Of a DNA stretch of 32,149 nucleotides, positions 1 through 8,483 are shown one piece after another; positions within the stretch are counted from its first letter, which is position 1; each line of letters opens with the position of its first letter. Position numbers and translations under genes: made by a program. This DNA comes from Spirochaetaceae bacterium. GTDB taxonomy: Bacteria; Spirochaetota; Spirochaetia; DSM-27196; PXBQ01. Under the pieces are notes generated by a model. It did not search any database and was not told the origin of the DNA. It saw only the letters and a list, made by a program, of their open reading frames with translations. The DNA is taken from positions 1 through 32,149 of the forward strand of contig REEC01000140.1 of assembly GCA_007695285.1 (NCBI GenBank), given 5' to 3'.

Positions 1-2
1 CT

Positions 3-983
3 TTTTATTTTTTTGTCGACGTCGAGACAAACCCGAGCTCGACCTCGGTTCGCTCGTGCGCCGAGCTGCTTCGCGCGAAACGGCCGGAGGTCGTGTTCGC
101 CGTCGGAGGTGGAAGCGCGATCGACACGGCCAAAGCGGCTATCGCGTATCTCTACGCGGACGACGAGGACGCGGTCTTCCGGAACCGGTTCACCGTGCCC
201 GACGATCGGCCGATTTTTGTCTGCGTGCCGACGACCGCGGGTTCGGGCAGCGAGGCGACGCACTTCGCGGTCGTGTACCGCGACGGGGTGAAGTACTCGA
301 TCAAACATCCTCATCTCAAGCCTGACGTTGCCGTTCTTGATCCTACGCTCACGCTCTCGTGCCCGCGGGAACTCACTCTCGCCGCGGGCTCAGACGCGGT
401 TTGCCAGGCTGTCGAGTCGTGGTGGAGCAACGGCGCGGACTCTACTTCGCGCGCGCGCGCGGTTCAAGCGCTTTCGGCGCTCGTTCCGAACCTCATCCGC
501 GTCGCCGATAAGCCGGACGATATCGACGCACGCGAGGCGATGATGACCGGCGCGTACGCGGCCGGTCGTGCGATCGACATCACGACGACGACCGCGGGTC
601 ACGCGATGGCGTACGGGCTTACGACGTCGTTCGGCTTGCCGCACGGACTCGCGGTCCTCGCGGTGATGCGCGCGCTCGTCGCGTTCATGAGCGAGCGGAG
701 TGCGCTCGTCGAGGTCTCTCGAGCGCTGACGCCGATCTTCTCACCGTACGGCGGTGAGTTTGCCGTGGCGTTCCACGCGCTGACCGTCGAGATTTTCCGG
801 CGCATCGAGTGGTCGGGCTACCCGTTTCCGCGCGGAACCGATGAGATCGAAACGGCGGCCGCCCGACTCGCTGCGGGCGTGAATGTCGAACGTCTCGCGA
901 ACCATCCGGTTTCACTCGACGACCGGGCGATCCACGATCTGTACAAGACTATCCTGAATGACCAGGCGGCGCGCGCGACATGA
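3..983 (+). CDS. Iron-containing alcohol dehydrogenase, phosphonoacetaldehyde reductase-like (5' partial)
   Basis: The frame is open from the window edge, so the N-terminus lies outside; 326 residues remain and about 40 seem missing. Fe-ADH hallmarks are visible: the GGGSAIDTAK nucleotide-binding loop just after position 100 and PTTAGSGSEAT near 228-260. Putative metal ligands are Asp (393-395), Gln (405-407, where many family members have His), His (600-602) and His (642-644). The run FAVVYRDGVKYSIKHP and the D-x3-Q ligand pattern resemble the branch that reduces phosphonoacetaldehyde to 2-hydroxyethylphosphonate. The substrate is inferred from this resemblance and from the LicD neighbour; a generic Fe-ADH is the alternative. 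The stop overlaps the next start (ATGA), so the genes are translationally coupled. Confidence 0.8.
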   Translation, partial: FYFFVDVETNPSSTSVRSCAELLRAKRPEVVFAVGGGSAIDTAKAAIAYLYADDEDAVFRNRFTVPDDRPIFVCVPTTAGSGSEATHFAVVYRDGVKYSIKHPHLKPDVAVLDPTLTLSCPRELTLAAGSDAVCQAVESWWSNGADSTSRARAVQALSALVPNLIRVADKPDDIDAREAMMTGAYAAGRAIDITTTTAGHAMAYGLTTSFGLPHGLAVLAVMRALVAFMSERSALVEVSRALTPIFSPYGGEFAVAFHALTVEIFRRIEWSGYPFPRGTDEIETAAARLAAGVNVERLANHPVSLDDRAIHDLYKTILNDQAARAT

Positions 984-1609
984 ACGTCCCGGAAGAGAAC
1001 CGGAAGAACTTCGATACGATCGTCTCGTTTCTCGAACGGAACGATATCCCGTTCTGGCTCGATCAAGGTACCTTGCTCGGCGTGTACCGCGACCGGGCCC
1101 TGCTCCCGTGGGACCGTGACGTGGATATATCGGTGTGGCCCGACGCGTTCGACCGGCTCCTTTCTCGTCTCGACGAGTTCTGCGCGCTCGGATACACGGC
1201 GACCGTTACTCTCGAAGCCGATACCGTGAAGTTTTTTTCGCGCGAGACAGGGCTCTCGATCGAGGTGAATCGATTTTTCCGCGATGGTGAACTCTGCACG
1301 CGGAAAGGGCTCCGGCCGCGGGGAAATCCCGTGCTCGGCCTTGTGAAGAAAGCGATCAAAGCGCTTCCTCCGCGGTTGTACCTGGGGATTCTGAAACTCT
1401 ACAACCGGGCTCTGCGTCCCGAGCACGTCAAGCTCACGGTCCCGGCGGAGTTCTTCGCGGAGTTTACGCGGTTCGAGTTCGACGGGATGACCGTCCCGGT
1501 TCCCGCGCGGACCGAACGGTACCTCGCGTTCAAGTACGGCCCGGACTGGCAAACGCCGCGGCGCGTCTGGGACCACGCGCGTGACGACGGCGCGGTGGTG
1601 GGTGAATGA
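980..1609 (+). CDS. LicD-family phosphotransferase
   Basis: This 209-residue protein has the LicD/fukutin nucleotidyltransferase fold signature: a WLDQGTLLG block (residues 27-34) followed by a D-x-D metal site (D47, D49), and the C-terminal KYGPDW segment common in the family. LicD proteins transfer phosphocholine or related phospho-amino-alcohol groups from a CDP carrier onto surface glycans in the cytoplasm before export. The gene overlaps the upstream Fe-ADH by 4 nt and the downstream epimerase by 4 nt, so the three form one translation unit. With a phosphonoacetaldehyde-reductase-like neighbour, the transferred group may be a phosphonate such as hydroxyethylphosphonate. That last step is inference; the family call is firm. 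Confidence 0.85.
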   Translation: MNVPEENRKNFDTIVSFLERNDIPFWLDQGTLLGVYRDRALLPWDRDVDISVWPDAFDRLLSRLDEFCALGYTATVTLEADTVKFFSRETGLSIEVNRFFRDGELCTRKGLRPRGNPVLGLVKKAIKALPPRLYLGILKLYNRALRPEHVKLTVPAEFFAEFTRFEFDGMTVPVPARTERYLAFKYGPDWQTPRRVWDHARDDGAVVGE

Positions 1610-2604
1610 TATACGTGCTCGGCGGCTCCGGGTTCATCGGGACGCGGCTCTGCGCTCGTCTCGACGCCGTCGGCACCGCATTCACGGTCGTCGATAAGCG
1701 GCGGAGTGTGACCTTCGGCGACCGGACGAGCATCGCCGATGTCCGGTCGCTCGACGCGCTACGCGCCGCGATACCCGATTCGCATACGAGCCCGGAAGCG
1801 ACGCTGGTCAACCTCGCGGCCGAACACCGCGACGACGTGCGACCTCCCTCACTGTATTACGACGTGAACGTCGGCGGGGCGGAGAACGCGTGCGCGCTCG
1901 CGCGGGAGCGAGGCATCGAACGCATCGTCTTTACCAGTTCGGTCGCGGTGTACGGTTTTGCTCCGCCCGGTACCGATGAGGCCGGCGCGGTTCAGCCGTT
2001 CAACGAGTACGGGCGCACCAAAGCGCTTGCCGAGCAGGTGTACCGAAGCTGGCACGCGGAGGATCTCAACCGTCGGACTCTCGTGATCGTCCGACCGACC
2101 GTTGTTTTCGGTGAGGGAAATCGCGGGAACGTGTACAATCTGCTTCGCCAGATCGCGCGCGGCGCGTTCGTGATGATCGGGCGTGGCGACAACATCAAGT
2201 CACTCGCGTACGTAGAGAACGTCGCGGCGTTCCTTGAATACACGACAGGCTTCTCTGCGGGGTTGCACGTGTTTAACTACATCGACACACCGGATCTCGC
2301 GGTGAACGAACTCGTCCGGGCCGTCCGCGCCGCGTTCGGTCGCACGCGGCGACCCGTACGGGTCCCGTACGGCCTCGGACTCGCCGGCGGGTATATCTGC
2401 GACGTCGCCGCGCGACTTACGGGTCGAAGCTTCCCGGTCAGCGCGGTGCGTGTGCGCAAGTTTGCCGCGACTACCCGGTTCTCAAGCCGCGCGACCGCAA
2501 CGGGTTTTTCGGCTCCGGTCTCACTCGCTGAGGCCCTCGACCGAACCATTCGTTTCGAGTTCATCGATCCGCCCGCGAACGCCGAACTCTTTTACACAGA
2601 GTAA
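1606..2604 (+). CDS. NAD-dependent epimerase/dehydratase (sugar-nucleotide type)
   Basis: A 332-residue extended short-chain dehydrogenase. The N-terminal Rossmann motif GGSGFIG (residues 6-12) binds NAD(P). The catalytic region shows the Ser pair at 111-112 and the Y-x3-K dyad at Y135/K139 (YGRTK). Family members epimerise, dehydrate or reduce nucleotide sugars for surface polysaccharides. The exact substrate cannot be read from the sequence. The ATG overlaps the licD stop (ATGA), and the operon ends here: the next gene has its own promoter. No transmembrane segment is evident, so it is presumably cytoplasmic. Confidence 0.85.
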   Translation: MIYVLGGSGFIGTRLCARLDAVGTAFTVVDKRRSVTFGDRTSIADVRSLDALRAAIPDSHTSPEATLVNLAAEHRDDVRPPSLYYDVNVGGAENACALARERGIERIVFTSSVAVYGFAPPGTDEAGAVQPFNEYGRTKALAEQVYRSWHAEDLNRRTLVIVRPTVVFGEGNRGNVYNLLRQIARGAFVMIGRGDNIKSLAYVENVAAFLEYTTGFSAGLHVFNYIDTPDLAVNELVRAVRAAFGRTRRPVRVPYGLGLAGGYICDVAARLTGRSFPVSAVRVRKFAATTRFSSRATATGFSAPVSLAEALDRTIRFEFIDPPANAELFYTE

Positions 2605-2646
2605 CCGTTTCTCCCTCCATCGTTCCCACCTGAATTCATCACCCCC

Positions 2647-2675
2647 TTAACCCCACGACACAAAAATGGTATCCT
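2647..2675 (+). promoter_or_regulatory. Promoter for the ABC permease pair, apparently leaderless
   Basis: TTAACC (2647-2652), a 17-bp spacer and TATCCT (2670-2675). Only 7 nt separate the -10 box from the GTG start at 2683, so the predicted transcript starts on the initiation codon. No Shine-Dalgarno is present. The same layout, with the same -10 hexamer, precedes fliG. Confidence 0.6.
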
Positions 2676-2682
2676 CCCGACA

Positions 2683-4176
2683 GTGATCATCCTCACGCTT
2701 TCTCTGCGCAACGTCCGAAGAAACGTCGGCCGCCTCTGGCCGATGGCCGTGATTCTGATCCTTGCGTTCGCACTTCTCGTGATCGCCAACGCGCTGCTTG
2801 GAGCGGCGGGTGACGCGTTTCGCGATGCGTACACGCAGAATGTCGTCGGTGATCTGACTGTCGGTGCCGCAGACGACAATTCGTTCACGATTTTCGGGTC
2901 CGACGCGCTCCTGGTCGGCGAGTACCTGATACCACCGACGCTTGTCGAGTACGACCGTCTACGCGCCGCCGCGGAGTCACATCGGTCGGTCCGTGCGACC
3001 GCAGGTATCGTCTCGGCGACCGCTCGCGTCGAGGTTGAACGCGTACGCGAGACGCAGGTTCTGTTCGGCGTCGAGTTCGGTGAGTACAGTGAACTTTTTT
3101 CGGGGCTCGACGTCGTTGCGGGCGCGTTTCCCCGTCCGGGTCAGGCCGGCATCATGATACAGGAACACCGCTACCGCGAAATCGCCGAGCGTCGGGGTGC
3201 TGCTCCGCCGATAGGAGCACCGGTCCTGATTACCGTCGCGTACGCGTCTTCGTTTACGATCCGCGAAGTCCCACTCGCGGGAGTGTACCGCTATCCGGTA
3301 ACCGATGAGGTGCTGCGCCGCGTTGCGCTTGTCGACGTCGATACGGCGCGCGCGCTGAACGGGTACCTCTACGCCGCGGGCACGGCGGCGACCGTTCCCG
3401 ACGACCACGCCGACTTCGTCGGGGCCGATATAGACGACTTGTTCGCTACCGAGGAGTCGTTCGATACCGCCGATCCCGAAGACACGGCCGACGCAATCTC
3501 TCACGACGACCGTTTGGCCGATCTGGAGCAGTTTTTTGCACGAGACCACACGTCGGCCGACGCGACGACGGCACCCGATCGAATGAGTCCGGTCGAAGGA
3601 GCGTGGAACTATCTGCTGATCTCGCTCGACGAACCCGCTGCGGTCCGATCGGTCCGGTCCGCGTTGAGACTCGCAGGGTTTTCGGAGCCCGAAGGTTTTC
3701 TCGTGCGCGATTGGCGCGAGAGCGTCGGCGGAACAGCGCTTCTTGTGCGGTACTTGCAGGTCATGGTCAACATCGGTGTTCTCTTCGTCGCGTTCGGCTC
3801 AGCGGTGATCGCGACGAACGCGATCATGCTCTCGGTGCTCGAACGCACGAGTGAACTCGGCACGATGCGCGCGCTCGGCGCGTCTCGCGCGCGTGTAGCG
3901 GCGTTGATCACGGTCGAGACCGTGTTGGTGGTGTCCGGAGCCGCGCTGATCGGAATCGGAGCCGGAGCGGCGGCGGTCGGGGTTCTCAACGCCTCGTCGG
4001 TGACCCTCGATAACCCGTACCTTTTGATCTTGTTCGGCGGAGACGCGCTGCGCGCGTCGGTCGGATCGGTGTTGATTCTCCAACATCTGCTCGGGTCGAT
4101 CGTGCTCGGCATCATCGCGACGCTATACCCATTGAAGAAAGCTTTCTCGATCAACCCGGCGAGGGCGATCAAGTGA
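2683..4176 (+). CDS. ABC transporter permease, MacB/FtsX-type (first of pair)
   Basis: This 497-residue protein has an N-terminal transmembrane helix (about residues 19-41), a large extracytoplasmic MacB-like domain, and a C-terminal FtsX domain with about three helices starting near residue 360, including the family-typical ERTSELGTMRALGAS cytoplasmic loop. Such permeases act in mechanotransmission or lipoprotein/lipid extraction (LolCE, MacB) and need a partner ATPase. An Asp/Glu-rich insertion around residues 240-300 lengthens the extracytoplasmic domain. The GTG start is chosen because the -10 box lies 7 nt upstream. The gene overlaps the second permease by 4 nt (GTGA). No ATPase gene is adjacent, so the partner is presumably encoded elsewhere. 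Confidence 0.85.
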   Translation: MIILTLSLRNVRRNVGRLWPMAVILILAFALLVIANALLGAAGDAFRDAYTQNVVGDLTVGAADDNSFTIFGSDALLVGEYLIPPTLVEYDRLRAAAESHRSVRATAGIVSATARVEVERVRETQVLFGVEFGEYSELFSGLDVVAGAFPRPGQAGIMIQEHRYREIAERRGAAPPIGAPVLITVAYASSFTIREVPLAGVYRYPVTDEVLRRVALVDVDTARALNGYLYAAGTAATVPDDHADFVGADIDDLFATEESFDTADPEDTADAISHDDRLADLEQFFARDHTSADATTAPDRMSPVEGAWNYLLISLDEPAAVRSVRSALRLAGFSEPEGFLVRDWRESVGGTALLVRYLQVMVNIGVLFVAFGSAVIATNAIMLSVLERTSELGTMRALGASRARVAALITVETVLVVSGAALIGIGAGAAAVGVLNASSVTLDNPYLLILFGGDALRASVGSVLILQHLLGSIVLGIIATLYPLKKAFSINPARAIK

Positions 4177-5462
4177 TCCGTTTGATCAAGCTCTCGTGGC
4201 GCAACTTCACGCGAAACATCCAGAGATACCGGGTGTTGCTCGTCGCTTTGACGCTCGCGGCGGCCGCGCTCGTCGTCGTTCTCGGGGCCGTGCTCGGTGT
4301 CGGCCATACGCTGCGCGCGAAGGCAAGTCGCTACTTCGCGGGGGACGTCGCGGTCCTCGGTTTCGAACAGAACGGACGCTCGTTGATAGAACAGCCCGAC
4401 GCGATCGACGCGATGATCGCCGGACTCGAGCCCGAGCCGGTTGCCTCCGCGCGGCGGAGCATGTACTACGAGCTCGATGCCGCGCTTTTTTACGCCGGTT
4501 ACACGGTACGTCAGCGGCGCATAGTCGGTGTCGAGTGGGACCGCGAGCGACCGGTGCTCGAGGGTTTCGACTTCGTCGCGGGCGGCGTGCCCGACGCGGA
4601 CGACACGCGCGGTGTGTTGATTTCGACCTCGGCATCCGAGACTCTCGGCGCCCGGGTCGGTGACGAGATCACCGTCGTCGCCACGACCGTCCGCGGGCAC
4701 TCCAACACAGTCGATCTGGTCATCCGCGGTATCTTTGCGGAAGCGAGCTTTTTCGGTTACACGACGTATCTCGACAGAGTCACGTTGAACCGGCTCCAGG
4801 ATTTACCCGACGATACGGTTCACGAAATGGGTGTCTACGTCCGCACGACGGCCGACGTCGCGCGGGTCAGCGCGGCGTTACACGCGAGCTTGGCGGCACG
4901 GTACGACGTTTTCCCGATCCTTTCCACCCGAGACGAACGCGACTTGATTCGCCGCGAGCAATGGTCCGGGCGACGGTACGGCGTGATGACACTCGACGCT
5001 CAGCTCTCGGAAATCAACGACTTGCTCAACGCGATCTCCGGGATCGCGACGGTAATAATCGTGTTCTTTCTCGGCATCGTCGTCGTCGGCGTCGGGAACA
5101 CGTTCTCGATGATCGTTTTTGAGCGTACCGTCGAGATCGGTACTTTGCGCGCGCTGGGAATGCAGCGCGCACGCGCGACTTTGCTCCTTCTCAGCGAGGC
5201 GCTCATCCTCGGCGCGGTCGGTCTCGGCCTCGGATTGCTCGTCGGTGTCGGCGTTCTCGAGTTTTTGCGGAACACGCTCGATTTCACGGGGTACGGATGG
5301 GCTACGCTCTTTCTGGTCCGTGGTCGGCTCGAGTGGCGGCTCACGACGGCGTGGATCGGGGCGATAGTGCTTGTGGTTCTCGCGTCCGCCGCCGCCGGGT
5401 GTCTTCGCGCGGCTTTGCGGGCCGGACGCCTCGAGGTCGTAGACGCACTCCGGCACGAATGA
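4173..5462 (+). CDS. ABC transporter permease, MacB/FtsX-type (second of pair)
   Basis: A 429-residue paralogue of the upstream permease. It has an N-terminal helix (about residues 22-46), an extracytoplasmic domain, and a C-terminal FtsX domain with the ERTVEIGTLRALGMQRARA loop that contacts the ATPase. The GTG start overlaps the previous stop codon, so the two subunits are probably made in equal amounts as a heterodimer, in the manner of LolC/LolE. It lacks the acidic insertion seen in its partner. It converges on the glycosyltransferase gene 16 nt downstream. The transported substrate cannot be deduced. Confidence 0.85.
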   Translation: MIRLIKLSWRNFTRNIQRYRVLLVALTLAAAALVVVLGAVLGVGHTLRAKASRYFAGDVAVLGFEQNGRSLIEQPDAIDAMIAGLEPEPVASARRSMYYELDAALFYAGYTVRQRRIVGVEWDRERPVLEGFDFVAGGVPDADDTRGVLISTSASETLGARVGDEITVVATTVRGHSNTVDLVIRGIFAEASFFGYTTYLDRVTLNRLQDLPDDTVHEMGVYVRTTADVARVSAALHASLAARYDVFPILSTRDERDLIRREQWSGRRYGVMTLDAQLSEINDLLNAISGIATVIIVFFLGIVVVGVGNTFSMIVFERTVEIGTLRALGMQRARATLLLLSEALILGAVGLGLGLLVGVGVLEFLRNTLDFTGYGWATLFLVRGRLEWRLTTAWIGAIVLVVLASAAAGCLRAALRAGRLEVVDALRHE

Positions 5463-5477
5463 ATGGCTTGATGCGCT

Positions 5478-6590
5478 TTACCGGTGGCTCCGACTTCCCT
5501 TGGTGCGCGCGTCTCCCGGGTGAGGTTGGGACCGGTACAGCTGGACGCGGTCGAGCACGATAAACCCCAGAAGCACGAGAAGCCACGCGGCAAGCAAGAC
5601 CGTCGCTCCGACCCGGGGTTCGGCCGTTATCCAGAAAACCGTTGCGCTGCCGAGCGCGATGCACGAGCCGTACCCGACGGCGAGAACCGACCACGGTCCG
5701 AAATTCAGGTCGAGAAGTTTATGGTGCAAGTGTTTTCGGTCGGGTTGAGAAATCGGCTGGCCGTCACGTACGCGCCGAACGATTGCCGCGATCGTGTCGA
5801 AAACCGGAATCAGGATCAACGTGAGAATTGCGACCACGTTGGTCGCCGACTGCACCCCGTCGCGTGTCAGCAGGGGAATCACGGCCAGGACGCTTCCAAG
5901 GAATAAACTGCCCGAGTCGCCCATGAAGATTTTGGCGGGAGGCAGGTTGAAAACGAGAAAACCGACGGTCGCGCCGATCAGCGCGGCAGAGGCGACCATG
6001 AGCGCCCATTGTTGCGTGATTACACCGATTGCCAACATAAACGCCCCGGCGATTGCCGCGACGCCTCCGGCAAGCCCGTCGACACCGTCGATCAGGTTAA
6101 ACGCGTTCGCGAGCGAGACAATCCAGACGATCGTGAGTGGATACGAGAACAGCCCGAACCGAACGGCTATCTCGGTGAACGGGATCGTGATACCGGTGAG
6201 TCTGTACGGACTGATCGCGACGATTGCCCCCGCGAGCAGTTGTATACCCAGTTTGCGGAATGCGCGAAGATTCTTGAAGTCGTCGACGAGTCCGACGACG
6301 TGCATGATGGACACGCCGATCAGAACGGGAAGGTACTCCGCGAACCGCGCAAAAACGCTGTTGCCTTCGATGGCCGACATTCCCAAAAGCCCAACCGCGG
6401 CGGTGAGTGCGAACGAGACGAAAAGCCCGACACCGCCCAATCGCGGAATATCGGTCGTGTGGATTTTGCGCTTACTGCGTGTATCGTACCAGCCTTTCTT
6501 TCGCGCGATCGCGATAATCCCCGGCATCAAGGCCAGGTTCACGACAAACGCGCCGATCCCTACCGATAGTGCTAAAATTCCAACAGTCAT
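5478..6590 (-). CDS. Polyprenyl-phosphate N-acetylhexosamine-1-phosphate transferase (WecA/TagO/MraY family)
   Basis: This 370-residue polytopic membrane protein, with roughly ten hydrophobic segments, carries the hallmarks of the polyisoprenyl-phosphate hexose-1-phosphate transferase family. These are the VDD motif (D103-D104), NLIDGVDGLAGG (165-176), a GDSGSLFLG loop, and the HLHH motif typical of WecA/TagO-like rather than MraY enzymes. It would load a sugar-1-phosphate from a UDP-sugar onto undecaprenyl phosphate, the first step of a surface-polymer pathway. The ATG at 6590 has a TATACT box only 9 nt upstream. A surface-glycan operon lies nearby at 3-2604, but on the other strand. Confidence 0.9.
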   Translation of the reverse strand: MTVGILALSVGIGAFVVNLALMPGIIAIARKKGWYDTRSKRKIHTTDIPRLGGVGLFVSFALTAAVGLLGMSAIEGNSVFARFAEYLPVLIGVSIMHVVGLVDDFKNLRAFRKLGIQLLAGAIVAISPYRLTGITIPFTEIAVRFGLFSYPLTIVWIVSLANAFNLIDGVDGLAGGVAAIAGAFMLAIGVITQQWALMVASAALIGATVGFLVFNLPPAKIFMGDSGSLFLGSVLAVIPLLTRDGVQSATNVVAILTLILIPVFDTIAAIVRRVRDGQPISQPDRKHLHHKLLDLNFGPWSVLAVGYGSCIALGSATVFWITAEPRVGATVLLAAWLLVLLGFIVLDRVQLYRSQPHPGDARTKGSRSHR

Positions 6591-6599
6591 CGTTCCCCT

Positions 6600-6605
6600 A
6601 GTATA
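6600..6605 (-). promoter_or_regulatory. Candidate -10 box 9 nt before the WecA-like start
   Basis: TATACT on the minus strand, 9 nt before the ATG. No convincing -35 box is seen. An AGGGG just after it could be a ribosome-binding site but lies only 4 nt from the ATG. The site may give a nearly leaderless transcript. Confidence 0.3.
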
Positions 6606-6654
6606 TCGTCGGTATCGGCCAAAAACTCACCACAGGTAAGGCGAAGAACGCGTT

Positions 6655-7065
6655 TCACTCGGTCCGGCCGAGGTACTGCTTGATGCGGCGGAACGACTCG
6701 TTCAACTGTTTCGTGATCTCGGTCGCCGTTTGTTGTTTCTCGCTGTTGCCCGCGTGGCGATCCGGGTGATACGCCTTGAGAAGCCGCGTGTACGACTTCC
6801 TCACGGCCTCGATATCGGCGTCGGGGCCGACCTCGAGGTTTTTGTAGTCCTGCAGCAGACTGCGTGGTTTGTGCATCGTGCCGGTCGAGTTCCGGCCGCC
6901 CGCCGTACCGCCCGCTGTGCGGCTACGGGGTTCTTCACCGCCGGAGAGGTACGCGTCGAGCTCGCTCCACGCTTCGGTGAAATCGGAGTCGCCGTTCCGC
7001 GAGACCGTCTCGTCGGTGTCGAGCATGTCGCGTAAGATATTCCCCAGTCTATCGAAAACGTCCAT
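6655..7065 (-). CDS. Small J-domain protein with C-terminal DnaJ domain
   Basis: The 136-residue product ends in a J-domain (about residues 71-136) whose helix II-III loop carries the essential HPD tripeptide (residues 100-102), needed to stimulate DnaK ATPase. The first 70 residues are acidic, then Gly/Arg/Thr-rich, and match no family I recognise; canonical DnaJ has the J-domain at the N-terminus instead. It has no Gly/Phe or zinc-finger region, so it is probably a specialised co-chaperone rather than the housekeeping DnaJ. The gene follows lysC after 74 nt and has its own promoter there. Confidence 0.8.
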   Translation of the reverse strand: MDVFDRLGNILRDMLDTDETVSRNGDSDFTEAWSELDAYLSGGEEPRSRTAGGTAGGRNSTGTMHKPRSLLQDYKNLEVGPDADIEAVRKSYTRLLKAYHPDRHAGNSEKQQTATEITKQLNESFRRIKQYLGRTE

Positions 7066-7102
7066 TTATCTGTTGGGCCCGCCGTCTCCGTCATTTTTCT
7101 CG

Positions 7103-7131
7103 AGTATATACTACGCGCGGTCGGATGAAAA
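7103..7131 (-). promoter_or_regulatory. Candidate promoter for the J-domain gene
   Basis: On the minus strand TTTTCA (7126-7131), a 17-bp spacer and TATACT (7103-7108). The -10 lies in the palindrome AGTATATACT (7103-7112). The predicted leader is about 30 nt. Confidence 0.45.
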
Positions 7132-7139
7132 GCTCCGAA

Positions 7140-8483
7140 TCATGCCGGATCGAAAAACTCTGCGTGCAACAGCCGAATCGCGGTCGCGGTGTCCCCGCCG
7201 GGCACGACGAGCGAGAGGTTCGTGTCCGAGGAGCCGAGCGTGATCATACGGATCGGCACCTCGGTCAGGACCGCGAATACGCGCGCGACAAACGCCGAGT
7301 CCTTCCAGAGCTCGCGGCCGACCAGGCAGATGATGCCGCGGTCGCGCTCGACTTCGACGCGTCCGAGCCGCTCGAGATCGCGCGTGATCACGGCGATTCG
7401 TGGTGTATCCTCGATCGTGACCGAGACCGAAACCTCCGACGTCGCGACGAGATCGACCGAGACGCGGTACTGCTCGAACACGCGGAAGATCCTGCTGAGA
7501 AAACCGTACGCGTTCACCATGCGCGACGAGTGAATCGTCACGACGACGACGCCGTTTTTGCGCGCGATCGCCTTGAGGCCGCTCGTCTCGGTCGAGTCGC
7601 TGACCCGGGTGCCGGGTGCCTCGGGGTTCCCGGTGTTCTTCACGACGACCGGGATGCCGAGCTCGACCGCCGGATGAATCGTAAACGGATGCACGACCTT
7701 CGCGCCGAAGTACGCGAGCTCACCCGCCTCGTCGTACGTGAGCGAGGCGACGGTGACCGCTCCCGGGATGATCCGCGGATCGGTCGTCATGATCCCGTCG
7801 ACGTCGGTCCAGATCTGCACCTCACTCGCGCCGAGCGCGGCTCCGATGATCGTCGCCGAGTAGTCCGAGCCGCCGCGGCCGAGCGTCGTCGTGACGCCGG
7901 TGCCGGTCGAGCCGATGAAACCCTGCGCGACGAACAGCTCGCCGCGCTTCGGCGTGACCGCGCGCCGGACCGCGTCGTTCGTCTCGGCGAACAGCACAGT
8001 CGCGTTCGTGAACGTCTCGTCGGTCTTGATGAACTCGCGGCTGTCGAGAAGCGTCGTCGGGATGCCGCGCTCTCTCGCGCGCGCGGCGATCAGCGTCGTC
8101 GAGAGCAGTTCGCCGTACGACAGTACCGCGTCGCGCGTGCGCGGCGAACACTCGCGGATCAGCGAGACACCTTGCACGAGCAGCGACAGATCGTCGAGGT
8201 ACGCGGTGAGACGCGCGACGGTCTCGGCGTGGTTCGCCCCGGTCAGCGACGCCGACGCGGTCGCGAGGTGGTGGACGCGGATCTTCGCGATCTCTTCGCG
8301 CGCGGCCGCGTGATCGCCTTTTTCCGCGGCCTCGGTGATCCGCACGAGAGCGTCGGTCGTTTTTCCCATCGCCGAGGAGACGAGTACGGGGCTCCGGTCG
8401 AGGTACGTGCCGGCGATCGAGACGACGCGGTCGATCCACTCGGCGTCGCGCACCGAGCTCCCGCCGAACTTCAGGACGATCAC
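7140..8483 (-). CDS. lysC: Aspartate kinase
   Basis: This 447-residue monofunctional aspartokinase phosphorylates aspartate, the first step towards lysine, threonine, methionine and diaminopimelate. The amino-acid-kinase domain starts with the KFGGSSV nucleotide/aspartate-binding motif (from residue 5). It also has the RGGSDYSA and TDVDGIMTTDPR segments. Two C-terminal ACT-type domains (about residues 300-447) suggest allosteric feedback control. A longer open frame reaches 8750, but homology begins at the GTG at 8483, which overlaps the asd stop codon (TCGTGA). That start is therefore chosen and implies translational coupling with asd. Confidence 0.93.
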   Translation of the reverse strand: MIVLKFGGSSVRDAEWIDRVVSIAGTYLDRSPVLVSSAMGKTTDALVRITEAAEKGDHAAAREEIAKIRVHHLATASASLTGANHAETVARLTAYLDDLSLLVQGVSLIRECSPRTRDAVLSYGELLSTTLIAARARERGIPTTLLDSREFIKTDETFTNATVLFAETNDAVRRAVTPKRGELFVAQGFIGSTGTGVTTTLGRGGSDYSATIIGAALGASEVQIWTDVDGIMTTDPRIIPGAVTVASLTYDEAGELAYFGAKVVHPFTIHPAVELGIPVVVKNTGNPEAPGTRVSDSTETSGLKAIARKNGVVVVTIHSSRMVNAYGFLSRIFRVFEQYRVSVDLVATSEVSVSVTIEDTPRIAVITRDLERLGRVEVERDRGIICLVGRELWKDSAFVARVFAVLTEVPIRMITLGSSDTNLSLVVPGGDTATAIRLLHAEFFDPA

